In this document: positions 35,887 through 45,669 of the stretch, piece after piece
Layout of the letters: each line of letters begins with the position of its first letter
Position numbering within the stretch: the first letter of the stretch is position 1
Source of the DNA: Chelatococcus sambhunathii
GTDB lineage: Bacteria > Pseudomonadota > Alphaproteobacteria > Rhizobiales > Beijerinckiaceae
DNA: 64,000 bases
Reading direction: 5' to 3'
Assembly (NCBI RefSeq): GCF_001418005.1
Contig: NZ_LIOL01000006.1
Location: 1 to 64,000 of the forward strand
Program-made: the position numbers and the translations under genes
Notes under the pieces: generated by a model
What the model was told of the DNA's origin: nothing
Database searches by the model: none
Seen by the model: only the letters and a program-made list of their open reading frames with translations

Positions 35887-36573
35887 TTACGTGCAGCCGA
35901 TCGCCGACACCCGCCCCGGCAGGTCCGCGATCACCGGTGCGAAGGCGCCTGTCTCGGGATCACGCACGAGCAGATGGCCCGTGGCGACGCCGAAGAACGC
36001 GCCATGCAGCGCCAGCCGACCCTTCTCCACCAGGATGCGCACGCAGGGAAAGGTCATGAGGTTGGCGAGGCTGTTCTCGATGGCGGCATATTCGAGCTTG
36101 CGCAGATAATCCGTCTCGGCCTCCCCGCCGCGGCGCGGGCCGAGGCGCTCCGCTGCCGGGGCGATGAGGTCCATCCACTTGCCGATGAAATCGCCGGGCG
36201 AGAGCGGCTCGGATTCCCCTGCGAAAGCGCGGATGCCGCCGCAATGGGCGTGGCCGAGCACGACGATGTGCTTCACCTTCAGCGCCTGGACGGCGAATTC
36301 AAGCGCGGCGCTGGTACCGTGGTGAGACACCTTGTCCGGCTCGTAGGGCGGCACGAGGTTGGCAACGTTGCGCACGACGAACATCTCGCCCGGCGCGGCG
36401 TCGAAGATGACCTCCGGAGAGACGCGCGAGTCGCAGCAGCCGATGATCATGATCTCCGGCCTCTGGCCCTTCTCGGCGAGATGCTCGAAGCGGTCGCGCT
36501 CGCGCGGCAGGCGTTCGTGCACGAAGGATGTGTAACCGTCCGTCAGCCGTTTCGGGAAGGGGGCGCTTGCCAT
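35887..36573 (-). CDS. Beta-class carbonic anhydrase
   Basis: A 228-residue enzyme interconverting CO2 and bicarbonate. The zinc ligands and Asp-Arg dyad are visible: Cys46 and Asp48-Ser-Arg50 in GCCDSRVSP, and the His/Cys pair in GHAHCGG near 105-110. The start follows AAGGAGGA and lies 21 bp after the dehydratase-like gene, so the two are probably co-transcribed. Bicarbonate made here could serve crotonyl-CoA carboxylase/reductase and other carboxylases. Confidence 0.95.
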   Translation of the reverse strand: MASAPFPKRLTDGYTSFVHERLPRERDRFEHLAEKGQRPEIMIIGCCDSRVSPEVIFDAAPGEMFVVRNVANLVPPYEPDKVSHHGTSAALEFAVQALKVKHIVVLGHAHCGGIRAFAGESEPLSPGDFIGKWMDLIAPAAERLGPRRGGEAETDYLRKLEYAAIENSLANLMTFPCVRILVEKGRLALHGAFFGVATGHLLVRDPETGAFAPVIADLPGRVSAIGCT

Positions 36574-36594
36574 GTGCCGGGTCCTCCTTGGATA

Positions 36595-37560
36595 TCAGGC
36601 GGCGAGTGCCGCAAGGGTGGCGAGATCGACGTTGCTGCCGCAGGCGAGGATGCCGAGCCGCTCGCCACGGGCCGGCACATAGGCGCCGGCGAGGACGGCG
36701 GCAAGCGCCGTGGCCCCACCCGGCTCGGCAGCGATTCTGAGGCCGCGCCAGAGGCGGCGCTGCGCCTCGATGATCGCTTCGTCAGGCACAAGCACGACGC
36801 GCTCGACGGCACGCGATGAGATGGCATGGACGAGCGGCCCGACGTTGCGGGCGCCGAGCGAATCGGCCGCTACCGACTCGACCGGCACATCGACGGGCGC
36901 CCCGGCGGCGAGCGCGGCGTGCAACGCACATGAGCCCTCCGGCTCTACCCCGACGACCTTGACCTTGCCGCCGAACCACCAGGAGGCGATACCGGCGATG
37001 AGCCCGCCACCGCCGACAGCGACGAGCACCGTATCGAGATCCGGCACCTGCTCTTCCCACTCACGCCCGACCGTGCCCTGACCGGCAATCGTCTCGACGG
37101 CGGAGAAGGGGTGAATGCGCAGCGCCCCGCTGTCGGCCACGTAGCTGTCGCAGGCGTCCTGGGCGTCGGCATAGCGGGCGCCGCCGATGACGATGTCGGC
37201 GCCGAAGGCTCGGATAGCGGCGATCTTCGGGGCGCTGGAAATCTCGGGCACGAAGATACGTGCCTTCAAGCCGAGCTTCATCGCGGCATAAGCCACCGCC
37301 GCGCCATGGTTGCCGCCCGAGGCGGCGGCAACGCCCGCCCCCGGTACGGGCAGCGACAGGAGCGTGTTGAAGGCGCCGCGCGGTTTGAAGGAGCCAGCGT
37401 GCTGGAGGAGTTCCAGCTTGATATTGACCGGGCCTTCGAGCCCGAGATCGCCGGCGGCAAGGTCGATGACAGGCGTACGGCGGATGTGGGGCCGGATCCT
37501 CTCATGGGCGGCCTCGATTGAAGCACGCGGGAGCGGGCCTTCGGCCAGAGTGCCGTGCAT
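36595..37560 (-). CDS. Serine/threonine dehydratase-like PLP enzyme
   Basis: A 321-residue fold-type II PLP enzyme. The Schiff-base lysine is in GSFKPRGAFN near residue 57, the substrate loop in ASGGNHGAAVAYAA near 80, and the phosphate-binding glycine loop in VAVGGGGLIAGIA near 180. The length fits catabolic threonine/serine dehydratases or serine racemase-like proteins without the regulatory domain of IlvA. The start at 37560 follows GGAGGAG. It is first in a two-gene unit with carbonic anhydrase. The precise substrate (L-Thr, L-Ser, or a hydroxy-amino acid) is open. Confidence 0.9.
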   Translation of the reverse strand: MHGTLAEGPLPRASIEAAHERIRPHIRRTPVIDLAAGDLGLEGPVNIKLELLQHAGSFKPRGAFNTLLSLPVPGAGVAAASGGNHGAAVAYAAMKLGLKARIFVPEISSAPKIAAIRAFGADIVIGGARYADAQDACDSYVADSGALRIHPFSAVETIAGQGTVGREWEEQVPDLDTVLVAVGGGGLIAGIASWWFGGKVKVVGVEPEGSCALHAALAAGAPVDVPVESVAADSLGARNVGPLVHAISSRAVERVVLVPDEAIIEAQRRLWRGLRIAAEPGGATALAAVLAGAYVPARGERLGILACGSNVDLATLAALAA

Positions 37561-37630
37561 GGATTTCTCCTCCGTGGTCGCGCGGACCATAGCGGCTGGG
37601 AGCGACGCCTCCAACCCTCCGTGGCTTGTC

Positions 37631-38353
37631 TTATGTCCAGATGGATACTGGTAAATTCGCGCCGTCACGGCCGGGCGGATCGGGGAAGCTGCGGGCTTCG
37701 CCACAGGCAATCCGCAGGGCCACGGTGAGATTGGCGAGGGCGTCGAGCACGTCGTCCGGGCCCGTACCGCGCGGGCGCAGGCCGAACGCGCCGTCGCCGA
37801 AGCCGGCGGCGCGCAGGAGGCGTTCACGAAGGGCGAGGCCCGCCGGCCAGGGGCGGCCCTTGACCTTCTTGGGCTGGTCGAGCGCCCGTTCGCCGTTGAG
37901 GCGCCAGAAGGCGACCTCGGGATGGGCCTCGAACACCCGGCCGGCGAGATCCGGCCGGCCGCGCAGCAGCGCGTCGAGCTCTCGGATCTTCGGAAAGAGA
38001 TGGAAGCACTGTTTCGACACCCGCCGCGGCGGATCGGAAGTCGAGAGTGCGGTGGCGCAGGCGGCGGCATAGTCACCGGCGTGGACAGCTGCGCGTGACG
38101 GCACGGAAAACACGCTCGACTGGCGCCCACCGAGCAGTGGCCGCACCAACGCCTCCGGGCCTCGCCCGCCATGACCGACGCGCTCCGGCAGGCCGATGGG
38201 CATGTCAACGGCCACGATAGCTGGCGCGTCCACGAGGCTGAAGAGATCCTCGAACCGTGGCACGACGAGGAGGCGAGGCACGAAAGGCTTTGCGGCAGGC
38301 GCCAGCGCCGCAACCCATCCGCCCGGACAACCGTCGACCCCCGCCAGCCACAT
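37631..38353 (-). CDS. DUF429 family protein (RNase H-like fold, predicted)
   Basis: A 240-residue protein beginning MWLAGVDGCPGGWVAAL, the usual opening of DUF429 proteins, followed by IVAVDMPIGLPERVG near 52-66 and a C-terminal acidic segment (DDVLDALANLTVAL) that completes the predicted acidic site. The family is thought to be nuclease-like, but its role is unknown. The start at 38353 follows GGAG; the frame extends 17 codons further upstream with a less likely N-terminus. It is divergent from the lyase gene. Confidence 0.85.
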   Translation of the reverse strand: MWLAGVDGCPGGWVAALAPAAKPFVPRLLVVPRFEDLFSLVDAPAIVAVDMPIGLPERVGHGGRGPEALVRPLLGGRQSSVFSVPSRAAVHAGDYAAACATALSTSDPPRRVSKQCFHLFPKIRELDALLRGRPDLAGRVFEAHPEVAFWRLNGERALDQPKKVKGRPWPAGLALRERLLRAAGFGDGAFGLRPRGTGPDDVLDALANLTVALRIACGEARSFPDPPGRDGANLPVSIWT

Positions 38354-38463
38354 GCCGCGTTCTCCGCACCCCGCCTGTCCACAGGCAGCATTCACCTTTT
38401 GCATGAGTGGCGCGGCGGCGTCGAGGCGTTATGCTGCAGCGCCGAAAAGGAGCATTCCCGCCC

Positions 38464-39345
38464 ATGACCGAGATCCGCCCGCGCCGCAGCGCGCTCTACA
38501 TGCCCGGCTCGAACGCCCGGGCCCTTGAGAAGGCGCGCAGCCTGCCGGCCGACGTCGTCATCCTCGACCTCGAGGATGCCGTGGCGCCGGAGGCGAAGGA
38601 GGCGGCGCGGGCCCAGGTGTCGGCAGCCGTCACGGCCGGCGGCTTCGGCCCGCGCGAGGTGATCGTGCGCGTCAACGGCCTCGACACGCCGTGGGGCGAG
38701 GAGGACCTGGCCGCTGCCATCGCCTGCGTGCCCGATGCCATCCTCCTGCCCAAGGTGTCGACCCCGGCGGTGCTCGCCACGGTCGGCCGCCGGCTGGCGA
38801 CAGCGGGCGCCCCGCACAAGATCCGCATCTGGGCGATGGTGGAGACGCCGCTCGCGATTCTGAACATTGCCGAGATCGCCGCGGCAGCGGCCGACCAGGC
38901 GACGCGCCTCGAATGCTTCGTCATGGGCACCAACGATCTCGCCAAGGAGACGGGGGCGCGGCTCGTGCCCGGCCGCGCGCCCATGCTGCCCTGGCTCGCC
39001 ACAAGCCTTGCCGCAGCGCGCGCACACGGGCTTTCGATCCTCGACGGCGTCTACAACAATCTCTCCGATGCGGACGGCTTCGCGGCCGAATGCGCCGCGG
39101 GCCGCGACATGGGCTTCGACGGCAAGACGCTGATCCATCCTGGCCAGATCGCGGCGGCCAATGCCGCCTTCGCGCCGGAGGAGGCCGAGGTGGCGCACGC
39201 CCGCGCCATCATCGCCGCCTTCGATGCGCCCGAGAACGCCGGCAAGGGCGCCATCAACCTTGACGGGCGCATGGTCGAACGCCTGCATGCGGCGATGGCA
39301 CGGCGCACGGTGAGCCTCGCCGAAGCGATCGCAGCGCGGGAATGA
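38464..39345 (+). CDS. HpcH/HpaI-type CoA-ester lyase (malyl-CoA lyase family)
   Basis: A 293-residue TIM-barrel lyase of the CitE/malyl-CoA lyase family. The N-terminal LYMPGSNARALEKA binds CoA, LDLEDAVAPEAK near 35-46 carries a metal-linked acidic pair, and MVETPLAILN near 130 holds the metal-binding glutamate. The C-terminal HPGQIAAAN near 220 is typical. In organisms with the ethylmalonyl-CoA pathway such enzymes cleave L-malyl-CoA and beta-methylmalyl-CoA, or act as malyl-CoA thioesterases. Because ccr, ecm and mcd are in this window, one of these roles is likely; citramalyl-CoA lyase is another possibility. The start follows AAAGGAG at some distance. Confidence 0.88.
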   Translation: MTEIRPRRSALYMPGSNARALEKARSLPADVVILDLEDAVAPEAKEAARAQVSAAVTAGGFGPREVIVRVNGLDTPWGEEDLAAAIACVPDAILLPKVSTPAVLATVGRRLATAGAPHKIRIWAMVETPLAILNIAEIAAAAADQATRLECFVMGTNDLAKETGARLVPGRAPMLPWLATSLAAARAHGLSILDGVYNNLSDADGFAAECAAGRDMGFDGKTLIHPGQIAAANAAFAPEEAEVAHARAIIAAFDAPENAGKGAINLDGRMVERLHAAMARRTVSLAEAIAARE

Positions 39346-39427
39346 GCCCTACCGCGGCAAATGCCTGCCACTCCCCGCCTCACTTGCGGGGTGTGTGGGG
39401 GCCCAACAGGAATGGAGACGCTGCCAG

Positions 39428-40063
39428 TCACCGCCGGCGCAACAGGAACACGCCGTTCTCGCCGAAGAGGTTCCACACCCACCAGGGCACGCTGACGCGC
39501 ACGGGCTCGCCGCTGGCGTTGAGCGCCACGGCCCGCTCCATCTGCGCACCCACCTCGTCGCACAGCGCCACGAAGTCACGGATCGTGCAGAAGTGGATGT
39601 TGGGCGTGTCATACCAGGAATAGGGCAGCTTCTCCGTCACCGGCATGCGGCCCTTGAGGCCGAGCTCGAGGCGGATGCGCCAGTGGCCGAAGTTGGGAAA
39701 GGAGACGATGGCCCGGCGGCCGATGCGCAGCATGTGCTCCAGCACCTGCCGCGGCTGGCGCGTCGCCTGGATGGTCTGGGACAGGATCACGTAGTCGAAG
39801 GAATCGTCCGGATAGTCGGCAAGGTCCGTGTCGGCATCCCCCTGGATGACGGAGAGGCCGCGCGCGACGCTCTGGCTGACTCCTTCACGGGAAATCTCGA
39901 TGCCGCGCCCGTCGACGCCGCGTTCGCGCATGAGCAGCGCGAGCAGCGCCCCGTCGCCACAGCCGACATCGAGCACCCGTGCCCCCGGCTCGACCATGTC
40001 GGCGACGAGCCGGTGGTCGGAACGAACAGGCAATTGGTCCGGAAAGGCTGTCGTCGCATCCAT
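39428..40063 (-). CDS. metW: Methionine biosynthesis protein MetW
   Basis: A 211-residue methyltransferase-fold protein with the SAM-type motif RVLDVGCGDGALLALL near 30-45, a characteristic YVILSQTIQATRQP near 93, and FPNFGHWRIRLEL. MetW is the usual partner of MetX in Proteobacteria and is reported to support its acetyltransferase activity. It overlaps or abuts metX: a GTG at 40069 overlaps the metX stop, and the ATG at 40063, used here, has GGGGG eight bases before it. Confidence 0.94.
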   Translation of the reverse strand: MDATTAFPDQLPVRSDHRLVADMVEPGARVLDVGCGDGALLALLMRERGVDGRGIEISREGVSQSVARGLSVIQGDADTDLADYPDDSFDYVILSQTIQATRQPRQVLEHMLRIGRRAIVSFPNFGHWRIRLELGLKGRMPVTEKLPYSWYDTPNIHFCTIRDFVALCDEVGAQMERAVALNASGEPVRVSVPWWVWNLFGENGVFLLRRR

Positions 40064-40065
40064 GA

Positions 40066-41235
40066 TCACAGCCCCCGTGCCCGCGCCGCGGCGGCGAGGA
40101 AGCCGCCGGTGGTGGCGAAGAGTTCAGGCTCGTCGAGCAGGAAGGCATCGTGCCCCTTGTCACTTTCGATCTCGACGAAACTGACGGAGGCTCCCGCAGC
40201 GTTGAGCGCATGGACAACGGCCCGCGAGCCGGACGTGGGGAACAGCCAGTCCGAAGTGAAAGAGGCGACGCAGAAGCGTGTCTTCGTGCCGCGGAAAGCA
40301 TTGGCCAGCACGCCGCCATGGTCGGCGGCGAGGTCGAAATAGTCCATCGCCCGCGTCACGTAGAGATAGCTGTTGGCGTCAAAGCGCTCGACGAAGGCCT
40401 CGCCCTGGTAGCGCAGGTAGCTCTCCACCTGGAAATCGGCATCGAAGGAGAAGGTCGGCGCCTCCCGGTCCTGCAGGCGGCGGCCGAACTTGCGATGCAG
40501 CGCCTTCTCGGAGAGATAGGTGATGTGCGCGCCCATGCGCGCCACGGCGAGGCCCTTGGCGGGTTTTACACCCTCCTCCAGATAGCGGCCGTGGCGCCAG
40601 TCGGGATCGGCCATCACCGCCTGGCGGCCGACCTCGTGGAAGGCGATGTTCTGGGCAGAATGGATGGCGGCGGCGGCGATCGGCATGGCCGAGAAGACGC
40701 GCTCGGGATAGCTTGCCGCCCATTGCAGCACCTGCATGCCGCCCATGGAGCCGCCCGCCACACAGAACAACGTGTCGATGCCGAGGTGATCGACGAGCAT
40801 CGCCTGTGCGCGGACCATGTCGCGGATGGTGACGACGGGAAAGTCGATGCCCCACGGCTTGCCCGTCGCCGGGTTGAGGGAGGCCGGGCCCGTGGTGCCC
40901 ATGCAGCCGCCAACGACATTGGCGCAGATGACGAAGAAGCGGTCGGTGTCGATGGGCCGGCCGGGACCCACCATGGTTTCCCACCAGCCCGGCTTGCCAG
41001 TCACGGGATGCGGGTTGGCGACGTGCTGGTCGCCCGTCAGGGCATGGCAGACGAGTACCGCATTGGACCGCGCGGCATTGAGTTCGCCATAGGTCTGATA
41101 GGCGATCTGCCAGGGCGCCAGAGCGACGCCGCAGTCCATGACGAGCGGCCTGTCCGGCCCGAAGCGTGCGACCGGACTCGCCGGATCGTCCACCTGCGAA
41201 GCCCCCAGCTGGCGTGCGACTGCACCTTGGACCAT
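40066..41235 (-). CDS. metX: Homoserine O-acetyltransferase
   Basis: A 389-residue alpha/beta-hydrolase-fold enzyme that acetylates homoserine for methionine synthesis. The oxyanion and nucleophile region [13 protein letters not shown] (Ser near residue 150) and the catalytic Asp and His (SDWLFP and [13 protein letters not shown] near the end) are visible. ALTGDQHVA and [12 protein letters not shown] are family hallmarks. The start at 41235 is used; a GTG five codons upstream is possible. Genes for methionine synthesis in this group are often controlled by S-adenosylmethionine sensors, but no riboswitch was recognised upstream. Confidence 0.96.
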   Translation of the reverse strand: MVQGAVARQLGASQVDDPASPVARFGPDRPLVMDCGVALAPWQIAYQTYGELNAARSNAVLVCHALTGDQHVANPHPVTGKPGWWETMVGPGRPIDTDRFFVICANVVGGCMGTTGPASLNPATGKPWGIDFPVVTIRDMVRAQAMLVDHLGIDTLFCVAGGSMGGMQVLQWAASYPERVFSAMPIAAAAIHSAQNIAFHEVGRQAVMADPDWRHGRYLEEGVKPAKGLAVARMGAHITYLSEKALHRKFGRRLQDREAPTFSFDADFQVESYLRYQGEAFVERFDANSYLYVTRAMDYFDLAADHGGVLANAFRGTKTRFCVASFTSDWLFPTSGSRAVVHALNAAGASVSFVEIESDKGHDAFLLDEPELFATTGGFLAAAARARGL

Positions 41236-41282
41236 CGCCTCACCCGACACGTTCCGGAGCGGTCCGACCCGCGCGGCGCTCC

Positions 41283-41317
41283 GTTCGTTTTACCGAACCG
41301 TTTTCCTAGTGAACGAA
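41283..41317. promoter_or_regulatory. Inverted repeats between metX and chorismate mutase gene
   Basis: GTTCG-TTTTAC-CGAAC (41283-41298) is a 5-6-5 inverted repeat. A second arm, AACGAA at 41312-41317, can pair with TTCGTT at 41284-41289. The motif CGTTTTNCC occurs twice. On the metX strand a weak -35 (TTGACG, 41327-41332) lies just upstream. These could be an operator or leader structure for metX. No match to a known SAM riboswitch was recognised. Confidence 0.3.
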
Positions 41318-41487
41318 AGGGCCGCTCGTCAACGGCAAAGGCAGCAAGACGGATGCGCGGCCGCCATACGTCGAAGGCAATGGTGTACCGACACCGATCT
41401 CTTTGCGTTCCGCCGCGCCGCGTTCTACAAGACCGGCTTTGCTGGCCCGCGATGGCGTGCGGGACGGCAGCTCATGCGGATCGGAAC

Positions 41488-42366
41488 ATGTCGCGGACCC
41501 TGCCAAACGTCAACCTCGCCGCCCTCAGGCAGGACATCGACCGCATCGACGAGGCGATGCACCGTCTGCTGATGGAGCGCGGCGAAATCATCGACCGGCT
41601 GATCGCGGTCAAGAAGACGCAGGAATCGGGCTCCGCCTTCCGCCCCGGGCGCGAGGCGGACATGATGCGCCGCCTGGCCGCGCGCCACCGAGGCATCCTG
41701 CCGCTCGACACGGCCGAGAGCATCCTGCGCGTCATCATCGCCACTTTCACCTATGTGCAGGCGCCCTATCGCGTGCATGCCGACATCTCCGGCGGCGACG
41801 CGCCGATGCGCGATTCCGCGCGCTTCCACTTCGGCTTCACCGTGCCCTACGTGCCCCACGCGAGCGCTGCCGAGGTGATCGCCGCCGTCGCCGCCTCGAA
41901 GGGCGATCTCGGCATCTTCCGTCCGGACCAGGGTACCGCCTCGGGCGCCTGGTGGGCGCGGCTCACAGGCGCGGGCGCGCCCAAGGTGATTGCGCGCCTG
42001 CCGTTCATCGAGCGGCCCGATCATCCGGCGGCGACCCCGGTCTTCGTCGTGTCGAAGCCAGTGGCCGATGCTGCCGTGCGCGAGATCGTGCTCGTCTCGG
42101 CGCGGGTGGAGCGATGGCGTGACACCGTCCCTGCCGCCATTTCCGCCCTCGGTGCCGAGGTGCTCGGCTCGGCCGGCATTGCCGGCGGCCTCTCGCTTCT
42201 CCTCTCCATGCCCGGCACGGTGACGCTTGCCGCCCTCGAAGAGGCGCTGACCGGCGCCGGTGCCGGGCGCGCGCATCTTGCCGAGATCGGCAGCCATGCG
42301 GCCCGGTTCGTCGTTCCCGAGGCGCCCTCACAGGGCGGCGGCGCCTCTTCTTCCCCCGTCCGATAG
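41488..42366 (+). CDS. Chorismate mutase (AroQ-type), long form
   Basis: A 292-residue protein. The N-terminal 90 residues match AroQ chorismate mutase ([20 protein letters not shown], then VKKTQESG and [12 protein letters not shown]). The C-terminal 200 residues (from [21 protein letters not shown]) resemble a prephenate-dehydratase-like or regulatory region seen in alphaproteobacterial chorismate mutases, and I cannot assign catalytic residues there. It converts chorismate to prephenate for Phe/Tyr synthesis. It lies 14 bp before hisC. The ribosome site is weak (GGATCGGA). Confidence 0.9.
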   Translation: MSRTLPNVNLAALRQDIDRIDEAMHRLLMERGEIIDRLIAVKKTQESGSAFRPGREADMMRRLAARHRGILPLDTAESILRVIIATFTYVQAPYRVHADISGGDAPMRDSARFHFGFTVPYVPHASAAEVIAAVAASKGDLGIFRPDQGTASGAWWARLTGAGAPKVIARLPFIERPDHPAATPVFVVSKPVADAAVREIVLVSARVERWRDTVPAAISALGAEVLGSAGIAGGLSLLLSMPGTVTLAALEEALTGAGAGRAHLAEIGSHAARFVVPEAPSQGGGASSSPVR

Positions 42367-42380
42367 CGGAGCCCATTGCA

Positions 42381-43493
42381 ATGGCCATCGTCACGGCCCG
42401 TCCCGAGCCTCGTCCCGGCGTGCTCAGCATCGACGCCTATGTCCCCGGCAAGAGCGCCGCGGCCGGCGTCGAGAAGGTCTATAAGCTCTCCTCCAACGAG
42501 ACGCCGCTCGGCCCAAGCCCGCATGCGATCGCCGCCGTCCGCGCCGCTGCCGATCACATTGCTTATTATCCGGACGGATCGGCGACGCGCCTGCGCCATG
42601 CGATCGCCGCCAAATACGGTCTCGACGCCGGCCGCATCGTCTGCGGCGCCGGCTCGGACGAGCTGCTCAACCTCCTGACCCACGCCTATATCGGCCCGGG
42701 CGACGAGGGCCTGTTCAGCGAGCACGGCTTCCTCGTCTACCGTATCGCCATCCTGGCGGCCGGCGGCACGCCGGTGGTGGCGCCGGAGAAGAACCTGACG
42801 ACCGATGTCGATGCCCTGCTCGCGCGGGTCACCGAGCGGACGAAGATCGTCTTCCTCGCCAATCCCAACAACCCGACAGGCACCTACATCCCCTTCGACG
42901 AGGTCAAGCGCCTGCACGCCGGCCTGCCGCCGCACGTTCTCCTGGTGCTCGACGCGGCTTACGCCGAATATGTGCGGCGCAACGACTATGCCTCCGGGCT
43001 CGAGCTGGTGGCGACGAGCGATAACGTCGTCATGACGCGCACCTTCTCGAAGATCTACGGGCTTGCAGGCCTTCGCCTCGGCTGGGGTTACATGCCGGCG
43101 CATGTCGCCGACGCGCTGAACCGCATCCGCGGCCCCTTCAACATCGGCGCCCCGGCGCTGGAGGCCGGCATCGCCGCGCTTGCCGACGACGCGCATATCG
43201 CGGCCTCCGTGGCGCACAACGAGGAATGGCTGCCCTGGCTGACGCGGGAGATCGAGAAGCTCGGCCTTTCCGTCACCCCGAGCGTCGGCAACTTCCTGCT
43301 CATCCACTTCCCGGACGAGGCGAAGCGCGGCGCCAGGGCGGCAGATGCCTTCCTCTCGGCCCGCGGGCTGATCCTGCGAGGGGTCGGCGCCTATGGCTTG
43401 CCGAACGCGCTGCGCCTGACGATCGGCACGGCCGAGGCCAACCGCCTCGTCGTCGCGGCGCTCGCCGATTTCCTGCGAGGGGGCGATGCCTGA
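42381..43493 (+). CDS. hisC: Histidinol-phosphate aminotransferase
   Basis: A 370-residue fold-type I aminotransferase with [12 protein letters not shown] near 36-47, [15 protein letters not shown] near 62-76, the NPNNPTGTY segment near 158-166 and the Schiff-base lysine in [19 protein letters not shown] near 215-233. HisC-type enzymes in this gene order also transaminate aromatic keto acids, so a double role in tyrosine/phenylalanine and histidine synthesis is likely. It overlaps the dehydrogenase gene by eight bases. Confidence 0.95.
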   Translation: MAIVTARPEPRPGVLSIDAYVPGKSAAAGVEKVYKLSSNETPLGPSPHAIAAVRAAADHIAYYPDGSATRLRHAIAAKYGLDAGRIVCGAGSDELLNLLTHAYIGPGDEGLFSEHGFLVYRIAILAAGGTPVVAPEKNLTTDVDALLARVTERTKIVFLANPNNPTGTYIPFDEVKRLHAGLPPHVLLVLDAAYAEYVRRNDYASGLELVATSDNVVMTRTFSKIYGLAGLRLGWGYMPAHVADALNRIRGPFNIGAPALEAGIAALADDAHIAASVAHNEEWLPWLTREIEKLGLSVTPSVGNFLLIHFPDEAKRGARAADAFLSARGLILRGVGAYGLPNALRLTIGTAEANRLVVAALADFLRGGDA

Positions 43494-44445
43494 CCGTCTC
43501 GGCCCGCCGCGTGACACGCCGCTCTTCGAGCGGATCACTCTCATCGGCCTCGGCCTCATCGGCTCCTCGATCGCGCGGGCGGCGCGCCACCTGAAGCTCG
43601 CCGGCACGCTCGTCGCCGCCGATGCCTCGCCCGAGGTGACGGCGCGTGTGCGGGAGCTTGGCCTCGCCGATATCGCGACCACCGATGCCGCCGCGGCGGT
43701 CTCCGGAGCCGATTTGGTCATCCTGTGCGTGCCGGTCGGCGCCTATGGCGCCGTCGCCGAGGCCATCGCGCCGCAGCTCGAGTCCGGTGCCATCGTCTCC
43801 GACGTCGGCTCGGTCAAGGGCGCAGCCTTTGCCCAGCTTGCGCCGCACATACCGGCAGGCGTTCATCTCGTTCCCGCCCATCCCGTCGCCGGCACCGAGC
43901 ATTCCGGCCCCGATGCAGGCTTTGCGACGCTCTTCATCGATCGTTGGTCGATCCTGACCCCGCCGGAGGACGCCGATCCCGCTGCGGTCAACGCCGTGCG
44001 CAGCTTCTGGCGCGCGCTCGGCTCAAATGTCGAGGTGATGACGGCGCAGCACCACGACCTGGTGCTCGCCATCACCAGCCATGTGCCGCACCTCATCGCC
44101 TACAACATCGTCGGGACGGCGGCGGACCTCGAAGAAGTCACCCAGTCGGAGGTGATCAAATTCTCGGCCGGCGGTTTTCGCGATTTCACGCGCATCGCCG
44201 CGTCCGACCCGACCATGTGGCGCGACGTCTTCCTCAACAACAAGGAGGCGGTGCTGGAGATGCTCGGCCGCTTCAACGAGGATCTCGCGGCGCTGCAGAG
44301 GGCCATCCGCTGGGGCGACGGGCAGGCGCTGTTCGACCTCTTCACGCGCACGCGCGCCATCCGCCGCAACATCATCGCCGTCGGCCAGGAGACGGCCGAA
44401 CCGGACTTCGGCCGCCGGCGGGGCGGAGACGGCGACGGGCAGTGA
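43486..44445 (+). CDS. Prephenate/arogenate dehydrogenase
   Basis: A 319-residue NAD(P)-dependent enzyme of the TyrA family. The Rossmann motif is [18 protein letters not shown] near 17-34, followed by [12 protein letters not shown] near 80 and the catalytic [11 protein letters not shown] near 135, plus [18 protein letters not shown] near 185. It oxidatively decarboxylates prephenate or arogenate toward tyrosine. It lacks a regulatory ACT domain. It completes a three-gene aromatic unit with chorismate mutase and hisC. Confidence 0.95.
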   Translation: MPDRLGPPRDTPLFERITLIGLGLIGSSIARAARHLKLAGTLVAADASPEVTARVRELGLADIATTDAAAAVSGADLVILCVPVGAYGAVAEAIAPQLESGAIVSDVGSVKGAAFAQLAPHIPAGVHLVPAHPVAGTEHSGPDAGFATLFIDRWSILTPPEDADPAAVNAVRSFWRALGSNVEVMTAQHHDLVLAITSHVPHLIAYNIVGTAADLEEVTQSEVIKFSAGGFRDFTRIAASDPTMWRDVFLNNKEAVLEMLGRFNEDLAALQRAIRWGDGQALFDLFTRTRAIRRNIIAVGQETAEPDFGRRRGGDGDGQ

Positions 44446-44457
44446 CCGGCCCGCCGC

Positions 44458-45537
44458 TCAGCGCAGCGGCGCGACCGTGCCCACCTGGAAAGGACCGAGG
44501 AGGATCCGCCCGTCCGCGAAGCGGATGGGCGGCAGCCTGGTCATCCCCGGCGCACCCGGAGCCTGGGCATCGGCCCTGCCGCCGCCGAGCACGGAGAGAC
44601 CTCCGGCGATGAGGCCGCCGAGTCCGTTGCCGCCGATGCCGAAGCGCGAGAGCAACCCCTCGAGGCCTGCCACCGACGCATCGATGGTGCCCTCCGGCCG
44701 ATGCAGCACATCGATCCCGAGCCTTCCGCTTGCCTCCAGCGACTGCGGGCCCTTGACGAGGGCAAGGCGGGTCAGCTCCACCGCCCCATCGCGTTCCCGC
44801 CAGGCCTCCAGGCGGGTGGGGGTGGCGCCACGGGCCAATATCTCGGCATCGGTCACCGTTGCGCGCAATGTCATGTCCGCGGCGTCCGAGGTCGCGAGAA
44901 GGGCGTCTAGCTCGGGCACACTTGCCTTGCGCAGATCAAGCGCGAGGTCATAGGCACCGGGGCGCTCGGGCGCACGCCGGGCATGGAATTCCATGGCCTC
45001 CGCCTGGAAACGGCCCCCAGTCGAATCAGGCGCGCTCACCGTAAGCGTCGGCTCCGCGATGCTCACGGCGATCCGCTCGGGTAGATCGTCGGCGATGACA
45101 ACGCTCGCATCGAAGCGCCGCCAGTCCAGCGTCAGGCCGGCATCGTTGACCGTGCTGCGCGCCACGAGCGGCCCCTCGACCTCCAGGATAACGTGCTGCG
45201 GGCGATAGACCTGCGAGACCGCGAGGAAGCGCTTCAGCTCGCCCGTGGCAGGGCCGATGTTGGTCTCGCCCGTGAAGGTGGCGTTCTCGCAACGCAGCTC
45301 GAAGCGGAAGGGAAAGCCTCCAACCGAGCGCTGCGGGCAGGACCAGCGGCGCCCCTCGGCCGCCTCGCGTGCCAGCCACAATTCGACCGTCTCGAGGGCC
45401 CGGGCGCGCGCGCTGAACCAGAAGACGGACCAGCCGGCGACGAGCAGCGCCAGCAGCACGACCGGAAGATAGAGCCCCCAGCGGCTGCGGCGCACGCCGG
45501 CCAGGCTGCTGTCGACCTGTTCGCTTTGGTTCAACAC
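44458..45537 (-). CDS. DUF2125 domain-containing protein
   Basis: A 359-residue protein with one N-terminal membrane helix (GLYLPVVLLALLVAGWSVFW, about 21-40) and a large periplasmic part. The pattern RRWSCPQRSVGGFPFRFELRC near 63-83 is the signature of the DUF2125 family of alphaproteobacteria. The function is unknown; a role at the envelope is possible. It starts with GTG after a GGGAGAGG site and converges with the dehydrogenase gene. Confidence 0.88.
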   Translation of the reverse strand: MLNQSEQVDSSLAGVRRSRWGLYLPVVLLALLVAGWSVFWFSARARALETVELWLAREAAEGRRWSCPQRSVGGFPFRFELRCENATFTGETNIGPATGELKRFLAVSQVYRPQHVILEVEGPLVARSTVNDAGLTLDWRRFDASVVIADDLPERIAVSIAEPTLTVSAPDSTGGRFQAEAMEFHARRAPERPGAYDLALDLRKASVPELDALLATSDAADMTLRATVTDAEILARGATPTRLEAWRERDGAVELTRLALVKGPQSLEASGRLGIDVLHRPEGTIDASVAGLEGLLSRFGIGGNGLGGLIAGGLSVLGGGRADAQAPGAPGMTRLPPIRFADGRILLGPFQVGTVAPLR

Positions 45538-45669
45538 CCTCTCCCTTGTTGCACCGCCCCTTCCTAGCTGTTACCCGGCTTGCGGCCAAGCGGCGGCGCG
45601 GGCAAGCTCTCGGCGTCGGCGGAAACGGCCTGTCATCGACGAGACGGTTCATCGACGAGACGGAAGGGC

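Noticed and set aside
36595-38391. A 598-codon frame joining a DUF429 region and the dehydratase
   Set aside because: The N-terminal part is another frame of the DUF429 gene; the dehydratase has its own ribosome site at 37560.
41236-41340. SAM riboswitch upstream of metX
   Set aside because: No match to the conserved stems and loops of SAM-II or SAM/SAH was found by eye; only inverted repeats are present.
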